Assembly: GCA_002409745.1 (NCBI GenBank)
Contig: DHOU01000016.1
Span: 24,600 to 88,599 of the forward strand
DNA: 64,000 bases
DNA from: Bacteroidales bacterium UBA5382
GTDB taxonomy: Bacteria; Bacteroidota; Bacteroidia; Bacteroidales; Dysgonomonadaceae
Direction of reading: 5' to 3'
Below are positions 25,382-32,657 of this stretch, in pieces. A program made the translations under genes and the position numbers. Position 1 is the stretch's first letter. Each line of letters starts with the position of its first letter. Under the pieces are notes generated by a model. That model was not told the DNA's origin. It searched no databases and worked only from the letters and a program-made list of their open reading frames with translations.

Positions 25382-25465
25382 TCGTACGTTCATGTACTAT
25401 TTCGCACCATCGATTCATGACATCATACCGTTCATTTACCATTTCATATCGTCAGTCCATGACAT
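25382..25465. repeat. 21-bp repeat array C (four units)
   Basis: Four successive 21-bp units in two alternating types: CGTACGTTCATGTACTATTT and CATACCGTTCATTTACCATT are one type, CGCACCATCGATTCATGACA and CATATCGTCAGTCCATGACA the other. Period, 42-bp alternation and moderate divergence are like arrays A and B, but base similarity to them is weak and no DUF6261 gene is adjacent. A further degenerate unit may begin near 25344. It lies in the 435-bp gap between the PLP enzyme and the LRR gene. Confidence 0.65.
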
Positions 25466-25638
25466 GTTGGCGGAGATACATAAGAACAGCCTTTCCCTTT
25501 ATACCATTCTCCCTGAGATAGAGGCTTACTTCATCCTCTTTCAGTCTATTAAGGCAATCATCAATTGCAAAAATTCCGATAAATAATTACCGATGAAAAA
25601 ATATACCGGAAAAGATATTACATTACAAGAAAAGTTAA

Positions 25639-25646
25639 TACCTTTG
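25639..25646 (+). promoter_or_regulatory. Putative -7 promoter element of the LRR gene
   Basis: TACCTTTG matches TAnnTTTG exactly. It lies about 110 bases upstream of the chosen LRR start, with a long imperfect palindrome in between. No clear -33 element. Confidence 0.5.
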
Positions 25647-25700
25647 CTGGCGTAACGTAAAATCGTTATGTATGTTGATTTAAAATAAAGCGTTTTAGAT

Positions 25701-25830
25701 ATTATCCTTTGTGGAATCTCGACAGTTTCAAAGTAAATGGGATGATAGCAACAAAATGCTCCACGTCATATATGGCGTGGGGCTGTTGCTTATCCATTTA
25801 CAGGGTGTCGAGACCCTTCACAAAGATAAG
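25701..25830. repeat. Long imperfect palindrome at the LRR gene 5' end
   Basis: Bases 25701-25770 (starting ATTATCCTTTGTGGAA, CTCGACAG, GTAAATGG, AGCAACA) are mirrored as the reverse complement in 25771-25830 (TGTTGCTTATCCATTTAC, TGTCGAGA, CTTCACAAAGATAAG). Small gaps separate the matching blocks. The centre is the near-palindrome CCACGTCATATATGGCGTGG. It spans the putative leader and the first codons of the LRR gene and may be a small palindromic element that landed there or a regulatory hairpin. Confidence 0.8.
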
Positions 25831-26940
25831 CTAACAGTTCCCACGCCTCTTTTATTATGTCAATCAGACCAAACTTGGGGAACGGAGAGAAACGAACCTA
25901 TAGAAATGGAAGAAACAAACACGTTTAAAGATGCACCCGCTAAGAAAATGGCGTTTTTTACGGCGAAAACATCACCCGAAAGTGCAAAACCGGAAAGTGC
26001 CTCAGTTCACATAGAGGTACTTACGCCGGGAACCCTCGCCGAGTTGCTACCCGAAGAGAGAAAGAAAAACATGCGGGCTCTTAAAATTACCGGCATCTTG
26101 GATGTCAACGATTTTTCGATCTTGGCCGAATTGTCAGGCATCGAAATTTTGGATATTTCCGGCATTAGTAATATCACTTTGCCTCCCGCATTATTTAAGG
26201 AATCCCGCACCATTCAGCGGGTGTATCTGCCAGAAGGCCTAACCGCCATTCCCGATGAACTGTTCAGCCATTCAAGCCTTAGCGTTTGCAATATTCCTTC
26301 ATCAGTTACAATCATCGGCACATCCGCGTTCGAAGGATGCGAGCATTTAACCGGAGAACTGGTCCTTCCGGAAAAACTGACAACGATAAGTGAGAACGCT
26401 TTCGATGGCTGTTCTCACTTATCGGGCCCGTTGGTTTTACCGGCCTCTTTATCCACCCTCGGGGAGCGCGCCTTTGCCTTCTGTTACGGCTTCACGGGAG
26501 ACCTTCATTTGCCGGAAGGGTTGACAACAATCAAGGTCGGCGTCTTCGCCAATTGCAGCGGTCTGAACGGAAGCATCATTTTGCCCAAAAGTCTATCGGT
26601 CATCAAGCATCACGCCTTTAGAAATTGTTCAGAACTGATCGGTAAACTGATTTTCCCCGCGGGATTGAATACGATCGAATGGGCTGCGTTTTGGGGATGC
26701 AAAGGGTTGAGCGGTAATTTGGTCTTTCCGAGAAATTTAAGAACACTCGGAAGCTGTGCGTTTTACGACTGTACAGGCATCGAAAAAGTCTATTTTCAAG
26801 GCAATATTCCCCCTTTGTTGAATGATGACCGAATCAATTTTTCCCTTGTGTGCATTCCCAAAGGCGCAAAGAAAGCTTATCGGTCCGCTCATTATTGGAA
26901 GCATATCCCTATTGTTGAAACGGAAGAAATAAAGGCATAA
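25756..26940 (+). CDS. BspA-like leucine-rich repeat protein
   Basis: A protein of about 394 residues with repeats of the LRR_5/BspA type (about 22-23 residues: LVLPEKLTTISENAFDGCSH, LVLPASLSTLGERAFAFCYG and so on), eight or more copies from about residue 150 to the C-terminus. BspA-like proteins are usually surface adhesins. There is no clear type IX C-terminal signal; the end is IPIVETEEIKA. The start is uncertain: GTG at 25711, ATG at 25756 (giving a hydrophobic stretch MLHVIYGVGLLLIHLQG encoded by the palindrome) or ATG near 25906 (MEETNTFK). Confidence 0.75.
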   Translation: MLHVIYGVGLLLIHLQGVETLHKDKLTVPTPLLLCQSDQTWGTERNEPIEMEETNTFKDAPAKKMAFFTAKTSPESAKPESASVHIEVLTPGTLAELLPEERKKNMRALKITGILDVNDFSILAELSGIEILDISGISNITLPPALFKESRTIQRVYLPEGLTAIPDELFSHSSLSVCNIPSSVTIIGTSAFEGCEHLTGELVLPEKLTTISENAFDGCSHLSGPLVLPASLSTLGERAFAFCYGFTGDLHLPEGLTTIKVGVFANCSGLNGSIILPKSLSVIKHHAFRNCSELIGKLIFPAGLNTIEWAAFWGCKGLSGNLVFPRNLRTLGSCAFYDCTGIEKVYFQGNIPPLLNDDRINFSLVCIPKGAKKAYRSAHYWKHIPIVETEEIKA

Positions 26941-26974
26941 ATCAGGAAAATCCTACTCCAAACAAATAGAAAGA

Positions 26975-27000
26975 GGCTGGTTAAACTCTGTTTATCAGCC
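26975..27000. terminator. Possible hairpin between convergent LRR and hipA genes
   Basis: GGCTGGTTAAAC can pair with GTTTATCAGCC (one bulge) around a three-base loop. It lies between two convergent genes, where a bidirectional terminator would be expected, but no long T-run follows on either strand. Confidence 0.35.
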
Positions 27001-27040
27001 AATTTATGTATGGGAATTTAACAAGAATTTTAAACATTTC

Positions 27041-28312
27041 CTATCTCCGTTTAAAGTTTTCAGACCTTTCCTCAATAATCGTACTCAATATTTGCATTTC
27101 CCGCTGTGAAACACCAATTTTAGTTGCTACAGCCCGCCAACCTTTCACCACGGCAACAACTCCTGAAATGATTTGTTCAGCCACCTCACGACTCAACATA
27201 TATTGCTCGCAAGCATCAAGTAGGATAGTTAAGTCGGCTTTGTTGGTAGCGGAAGATATCAGCAAGCTTTGATATTCACTCAAGGTTGGATTCATATCGT
27301 AGGCAGGAGAAAGGGTCCAACCTTTGGCTGTCAGGAGGAATGCGTGATTACGGAAATGATCATCGCTATTGCCGATGCAGATATTGAATGCTACACGGCG
27401 ATACAGTTCTTGAAGATTTCCTTCGACATTCGTGCAGCTTTGCAAAATAAAATCAACGATATCCAAATAACCATGGCCGGTAGTTGCATTGTCGCCATCG
27501 TTCAGTCCCAATAAGGTCATGGAGGATGCAAAGTGTATACGCCGGCCATCTTCCGTTCGATCGAAACGACGAGAAAGGAGCGTATGATATTTATCATTCG
27601 TTGAGATAACTTTGGTAGTTGCAGCATTGATCCCGGCTTTTATAGCAAGCAAGTGACTTAAATGCTCCCATAGTCCTGTATCGTGATCATCTTTACGGGA
27701 TGGGAATTTGGCAATATACAATACCTTATCCAAATCTATCACGCTTGCCTTGGGACGCGATCCCCCCAACGACGAGCCGGGTTGAACGAGTTGGACAATC
27801 CATTTCTTATCGGGTAGTAAATTTTCCTCTTCACTCTTCTCCACCTCTTGAGTAGCCGCTATCAATTCTCGAATATCAGTCAATGGCGGAATGCTGAGAG
27901 TATCGCTTACATTCATGTAGTCGCCATCGATGCTTTCTTTAAAACGAAAGCCTCCCATTCGGGAATAATCGTCAATGCCTGTCAGATAGTCGAATGACGA
28001 TAACCGACGAACGGGGCGTTTCTCCTCTCCTGCCAAGATTTGCTCTCTGCGATTGAGCAATGTGCGTCCCCAACGGTCGGGAAAGGCATCGGAAAAGCAA
28101 CCGAAAATATCCTTATCCGGCTGAGTATATTGCTGTCCGGGATAGTTGTTCAAATCATCACTTAAAACTATACTGCCACGTCTTTTCAGCCACTCATCGT
28201 TAAACTTAAACCCATAGCTATCCGAACCGCGAAGGGATTCGTAACTAAGCTCTCCGATAAGCTCAACCGCTTTCAGCCATTCAAAATCAGCGTAAACAAA
28301 CAACTTTTTCAT
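27041..28312 (-). CDS. hipA: HipA-family serine/threonine kinase toxin
   Basis: A 423-residue HipA-type kinase. P-loop-like SSLGGSRPK at 180-188, ATP-binding lysine in VLYIAKFPS, LLSRRFDR near 251, the catalytic loop NICIGNSDDHFRNH (Asp317/Asp318) and the metal-binding LSPAYDMNP are all present, so the kinase is probably active. HipA of E. coli phosphorylates glutamyl-tRNA synthetase and causes persistence; the target here is not known. It starts 3 bases after the stop of the HTH antitoxin gene. Confidence 0.93.
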   Translation of the reverse strand: MKKLFVYADFEWLKAVELIGELSYESLRGSDSYGFKFNDEWLKRRGSIVLSDDLNNYPGQQYTQPDKDIFGCFSDAFPDRWGRTLLNRREQILAGEEKRPVRRLSSFDYLTGIDDYSRMGGFRFKESIDGDYMNVSDTLSIPPLTDIRELIAATQEVEKSEEENLLPDKKWIVQLVQPGSSLGGSRPKASVIDLDKVLYIAKFPSRKDDHDTGLWEHLSHLLAIKAGINAATTKVISTNDKYHTLLSRRFDRTEDGRRIHFASSMTLLGLNDGDNATTGHGYLDIVDFILQSCTNVEGNLQELYRRVAFNICIGNSDDHFRNHAFLLTAKGWTLSPAYDMNPTLSEYQSLLISSATNKADLTILLDACEQYMLSREVAEQIISGVVAVVKGWRAVATKIGVSQREMQILSTIIEERSENFKRR

Positions 28313-28315
28313 CGC

Positions 28316-28636
28316 TTATTCTTTTTTAGATGCGCGTTCTCTATTTTTCAAATTCAAATCCTGCAACGCTTTACCCAATGCATCTTCTTTGGCAAGCCAC
28401 AGAATATCATCCTCCAATTGCAAGGCATAGAGCACGCGCAAGTAAATACCGATAGCCACCGTGGGAGCGCCTTTTTCGATACGTGATACCGTTAAAGGCG
28501 AACAGGTCGCACGTTCCGCCACCTGCGACACACTTAAGTTCCTACGAAGCCGGGCCAACTTAATTTGCTCTCCTACGACTTGCATCTTCTGTTCTAATTT
28601 ACGGGGTAATTTTGTACCTTTTGTATTCTTTGCCAT
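28316..28636 (-). CDS. hipB: HipB-like XRE-family antitoxin
   Basis: A 106-residue protein with a helix-turn-helix (about 25-70: QIKLARLRRNLSVSQVAER, then CSPLTVSRIEKG) and a charged tail, just upstream of hipA. HipB neutralises HipA and represses the operon. Two sets of inverted repeats lie 10-70 bases upstream. The tail (KNRERASKKE) is longer than the minimal HTH and could contact HipA. Confidence 0.9.
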   Translation of the reverse strand: MAKNTKGTKLPRKLEQKMQVVGEQIKLARLRRNLSVSQVAERATCSPLTVSRIEKGAPTVAIGIYLRVLYALQLEDDILWLAKEDALGKALQDLNLKNRERASKKE

Positions 28637-28646
28637 ACGACTAACC

Positions 28647-28705
28647 TATCATATAATATGCGAAGATAGCCCTTTTTCTTTATTATATGATATCTTGACA
28701 AGATA
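28647..28705. promoter_or_regulatory. Candidate HipB operators
   Basis: TATCATATAATA (28647-28658) and TATTATATGATA (28681-28692) are perfect 12-bp inverted repeats. They flank a near-consensus -7 element on the minus strand (TATCTTCG, 28661-28668). Overlapping the outer copy is the palindrome TATCTTGACAAGATA (28691-28705), similar in form to the E. coli HipB operator TATCC-N8-GGATA. Binding would block RNA polymerase, giving autorepression. Confidence 0.6.
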
Positions 28706-28717
28706 AAAATATCAGGT

Positions 28718-28750
28718 TAAAAAAAGCGATCAACCCGAAGGCTGATCGCT
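28718..28750 (-). terminator. Rho-independent terminator of the PFOR gene
   Basis: On the minus strand AGCGATCAGCC-TTCG-GGTTGATCGCT forms a stable stem, followed by TTTTTTT. It lies 26 bases after the PFOR stop codon. Confidence 0.9.
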
Positions 28751-28775
28751 ACGAATATACTCATTCAGTAAAAGT

Positions 28776-31700
28776 TTACTTTTCTACATCGGCTGTTTCC
28801 GTCACCACATCATTGTCTACGGGAGGCATCGAGTAGTCGACATTCGCCATGCGCTGATAAGACCGGTAGCGCCATTGTGCATTTTCTTTCGCCGCCTTAA
28901 AGAGCTCATCGGCTTCTTTCGGGAACGATTTTGTCAACGCCGTATAGCGCACTTCTCCATGCAGGAATTCGTCGAACTTGGTCCAATCAGGCTCTTTACT
29001 ATCGAGGCTGAACGGGTTCTTACCTTCGTCTTCCAACTGAGGATTGTAACGCCACAAGTGCCAATAACCGCATTCCACCGCTCTCTTCTCTTCATGTTGA
29101 GCGCTACCCATACCCTTTTTCAATCCGTGACTGATACAAGGCGAGTAAGCGATAATAAGCGACGGCCCGTGATAGGCTTCGGCTTCTTTCAACACTTTGA
29201 GATAATGAGCCTGATTAGCGCCCATGGCTACCTGAGCCACATACACATACCCGTAGGTGGTCGCAATCATTCCGAGATCTTTCTTACGGATACGTTTTCC
29301 GGAAGCGGCAAACTTAGCCACCGCAGCAATAGGTGTTGCTTTGGAAGATTGCCCGCCGGTATTGGAATACACCTCGGTATCCATTACCAACACATTAATA
29401 TCCTGACCGGTTGCCAGTACATGATCGAGCCCGCCAAAGCCGATATCATAGGCCCATCCGTCACCTCCGAATACCCAAATAGACTTCTTCGTCAGATATT
29501 TTTCGAGAGAAAGAATTTCCTTAGCGAGGTCATTTTCCACCCCATTCAGCGAAGCGAGCACTTTATCGGAAGCTTCTTTCGACTTTTGCAAATCATCTTT
29601 TTGATCGATCCATTCCTGGAATAATGCTTTTTGTTCGTCGCTAAATTGGTCGGATTGTCTTGCCTGCGACATCAAATCCTTGATACGGTTGCGCATGCTG
29701 GCTTGAGCTATGACAAATCCGTAGCCGAACTCCGCATTGTCTTCAAACAAGGAGTTCGCCCATGCCGGGCCTTTTCCTTCTGCATTCTTCGTATAAGGAG
29801 TAGAAGGAGCGGAAGCGCCGTAAATAGAAGAACATCCGGTGGCATTGGCAATCATCATCCGGTCGCCATAAAGCTGGGTGATCAATTTAATATAAGGAGT
29901 TTCTCCACAACCCGAACAAGCGCCGGAGAATTCAAACAACGGTTGTGCGAACTGAGAATTCTTCACATTCAGCGATACATCCACCAGATGAGCCTTGCTG
30001 GTAACATGATCGAGCATGTAATTCCAATTGTCCTGATTTTCGTATTGCGTGGTGATCGGCACCATTTCGAGCGCTTTCTGTCCTTTCTTACCCGGGCACA
30101 CATCGGCACAGTTACCGCAGCCCAAGCAGTCGAGCACATCCACTTGAATATGGAATCCCATTCCGGCGAATTGTTTTCCCTGAGCTTTCAACAGATCTAC
30201 ACCCTCGCCCAATCCTTGCTGTTCATTTTCGTCAAGAACAAACGGACGGATGGTCGCGTGAGGACACACATAGGCGCACTGGTTACACTGGATACAATTC
30301 TCGGCGTTCCATTCAGGAACGAAGGTAGCCACACCCCGTTTTTCGTAAGCCGAGGTACCGTGTTCCCACGTACCGTCCTCTCTGCCGGAAAAGACCGATA
30401 CGGGAAGATCATATCCTCTCTGCGCATTTATCGGACGAACCAGCTTTTGGATAAATTCGGGTGCATCGTCTTGCGATTCGGCCACCGCATTCAAGGTTGC
30501 CCATTCACGGGGAATTTCGACCTCCTCCACTTCGCTACCCCTGTCGACGGCAGCATAGTTCATTTGAATAATATTCTCCCCTTTCTTACCATACGATTTC
30601 ACGATGAACTTCTTCATCTGTTCCACCGCCAGTTCATAAGGAATAATATTGGATATTTTAAAGAACGCCGATTGAAGAATGGTATTCGTACGGTTACCCA
30701 ACCCTATTTCGGAAGCGATGCGCGTAGCATTGATAATATATAATGTAATGTCGTTCTCGGCGAAATATTTCTTCACATGATCCGGCAAGTGCCGACCGAC
30801 TTCTTCCTTGCTCCACAAAGAGTTCAGAAGGAACGTTCCCCCTTTCTTAAGGCCACGCGTCACATCATACAAATGCAGATAGGCCGGTACGTGACAAGCC
30901 ACAAAGTTAGGCGTATTGACCAAATAGGTAGAACGGATAGGGTTATCACCGAAACGCATGTGCGAACAGGTGAAACCGCCCGACTTCTTCGAGTCGTAAG
31001 CGAAATAAGCCTGTACATACTTGTCGGTATTGTCGCCGATAATTTTAATGGAGTTTTTATTGGCGCCCACGGTACCATCGGAACCTAATCCGTAGAATTT
31101 AGCTTCGTAGGTTGTTTCGTCCATGGAAACTTCCGGAATATGAGGCAACGATTTAAACGTCACATCGTCGACAATCCCGATAGTGAAATCGTTCTTAGGC
31201 AAGTTCATTTTCAGGTTGTCATACACCGAAATGATTTGTCCCGGAGTCGTATCTTTCGACGATAATCCGTAAATACCTCCCACGATAAGCGGAGCATCCT
31301 CCTTGCCATAGAAACAATTTTTTACGTCGAGGTATAAAGGTTGTCCGGTAGAACCGGGTTCTTTGGTACGATCGAGCACCGCAATCCGTTTGGCCGTCTT
31401 GGGGACAACCGACAAGAAAGCTTCGGCTTTGAAAGGACGATACAAGTGAACAGCCACGACACCCACCTTTTCGCCATGGGCATTCTTATAATCCACTACT
31501 TCGCGGATAGTTTCGGTTACCGCACCCATCGCAATGATGACCCTGTCGGCTTCGGGATCGCCGTAATAATCGAACAATCCGTATTTACGTCCCGTGACAG
31601 CGGCCAATTTTTCGAGATATTTCTCGACCACCCCGGGAATCGCTTCATAAAACGGATTCGCCGCTTCACGAGCCTGGAAATAAATATCGTCGTTCTGAGC

Positions 31701-32360
31701 CGTGCCTCTGGTTACCGGGGCATCGGGAGTCAGAGCCCTATCCCTGAAAGCTTTCAATGCATCCTGGTTTAAAAGAGGAGCAAGATCTTCGTTGGTAAGC
31801 GCTTCGATTTTCTGTATTTCATGAGAAGTACGGAATCCATCGAAGAAATGAAGGAAAGGAACACGGCTTTCGATGGCAGCCAAATGAGCCACAGCAGCCA
31901 AATCCATTACCTCTTGTACCGAGCCGGTCGCGAAAAGGGCGAAGCCGGTAGGGCGAGCAGCCATCACGTCTTGTTGATCACCGAAGATCGACAACGCCTG
32001 GCTTGCGATTGCACGAGCGGCCACGTGAAATACTCCGGGCAATAATTCACCCGCAATTTTATACATATTCGGAAGCATCAGCAACAAGCCTTGCGATGCG
32101 GTGAAAGTCGATGTAAGCGCACCGGCCTGCAACGAACCATGCAAGGCTCCCGCGGCTCCTGCTTCCGATTGCATTTCCTGTACCAATACGGGCTGCCCGA
32201 AAAGATTTTTCCTTCCGGCAGCGGCCCATTCATCTACGTATTCAGCCATTGTAGACGAGGGTGTAATGGGATAAATAACAGCCACTTCACTAAACATATA
32301 GGCTATGTGGGCAGCTGCCTGATTACCATCACAGGTTAAATAAATTTTCTCTTTTGCCAT
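28776..32360 (-). CDS. nifJ: Pyruvate:ferredoxin (flavodoxin) oxidoreductase
   Basis: A 1194-residue one-chain PFOR that oxidises pyruvate to acetyl-CoA and CO2, reducing ferredoxin. In order: the pyrimidine-binding domain (LTCDGNQAAAHIAYMFSEV, IYPITPSSTMAE), the TK C-terminal-like domain, the gamma domain, two 4Fe-4S ferredoxin motifs (CIQCNQCAYVCP near 687 and CLGCGNCADVCP near 742), and the TPP domain (CSGCGETPYIKL near 812, GGDGWAYDIGFGG near 964, then NTGGQSS). An in-frame upstream extension (to 32477) adds 39 residues unlike the family, so the start is placed at MAKEKIYL. Confidence 0.96.
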   Translation of the reverse strand: MAKEKIYLTCDGNQAAAHIAYMFSEVAVIYPITPSSTMAEYVDEWAAAGRKNLFGQPVLVQEMQSEAGAAGALHGSLQAGALTSTFTASQGLLLMLPNMYKIAGELLPGVFHVAARAIASQALSIFGDQQDVMAARPTGFALFATGSVQEVMDLAAVAHLAAIESRVPFLHFFDGFRTSHEIQKIEALTNEDLAPLLNQDALKAFRDRALTPDAPVTRGTAQNDDIYFQAREAANPFYEAIPGVVEKYLEKLAAVTGRKYGLFDYYGDPEADRVIIAMGAVTETIREVVDYKNAHGEKVGVVAVHLYRPFKAEAFLSVVPKTAKRIAVLDRTKEPGSTGQPLYLDVKNCFYGKEDAPLIVGGIYGLSSKDTTPGQIISVYDNLKMNLPKNDFTIGIVDDVTFKSLPHIPEVSMDETTYEAKFYGLGSDGTVGANKNSIKIIGDNTDKYVQAYFAYDSKKSGGFTCSHMRFGDNPIRSTYLVNTPNFVACHVPAYLHLYDVTRGLKKGGTFLLNSLWSKEEVGRHLPDHVKKYFAENDITLYIINATRIASEIGLGNRTNTILQSAFFKISNIIPYELAVEQMKKFIVKSYGKKGENIIQMNYAAVDRGSEVEEVEIPREWATLNAVAESQDDAPEFIQKLVRPINAQRGYDLPVSVFSGREDGTWEHGTSAYEKRGVATFVPEWNAENCIQCNQCAYVCPHATIRPFVLDENEQQGLGEGVDLLKAQGKQFAGMGFHIQVDVLDCLGCGNCADVCPGKKGQKALEMVPITTQYENQDNWNYMLDHVTSKAHLVDVSLNVKNSQFAQPLFEFSGACSGCGETPYIKLITQLYGDRMMIANATGCSSIYGASAPSTPYTKNAEGKGPAWANSLFEDNAEFGYGFVIAQASMRNRIKDLMSQARQSDQFSDEQKALFQEWIDQKDDLQKSKEASDKVLASLNGVENDLAKEILSLEKYLTKKSIWVFGGDGWAYDIGFGGLDHVLATGQDINVLVMDTEVYSNTGGQSSKATPIAAVAKFAASGKRIRKKDLGMIATTYGYVYVAQVAMGANQAHYLKVLKEAEAYHGPSLIIAYSPCISHGLKKGMGSAQHEEKRAVECGYWHLWRYNPQLEDEGKNPFSLDSKEPDWTKFDEFLHGEVRYTALTKSFPKEADELFKAAKENAQWRYRSYQRMANVDYSMPPVDNDVVTETADVEK

Positions 32361-32593
32361 AATTGTATGATACTTGTTATTATTACTTTTACCTTTGATA
32401 TTCCTGATTGAAATATGATGTAATGTGGTCATTACGAATCGGGATACGAAATTACTACAAAAATACGGAACGGACAAATGAATGCGCCCTTTTTATTATA
32501 AATAGAAAAAATCTATCCATCATAAGACACCGCCGATTACAAAAAATATGTTAACTTTTAATCTTTAACGTGATAATAGTGTTATTACAATAT

Positions 32594-32638
32594 CACCGGA
32601 TAACCGAGAATGTCGCTCCGAGCGACGCCTTCGGTGAA
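32594..32638 (+). promoter_or_regulatory. Structured leader upstream of otsAB
   Basis: A perfect inner hairpin GTCGCT-CCG-AGCGAC (32612-32626) sits inside an outer stem TCACCG/CGGTGA. The structure ends about 20 bases before the otsAB start codon. No U-tract follows, so it is not an ordinary terminator; a leader role is inference. Confidence 0.35.
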
Positions 32639-32657
32639 ATAATAACAAAAAAACCCA

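Noticed and set aside
29631..30743. A 370-codon frame antisense to PFOR
   Set aside because: Shadow of a highly conserved gene on the other strand.
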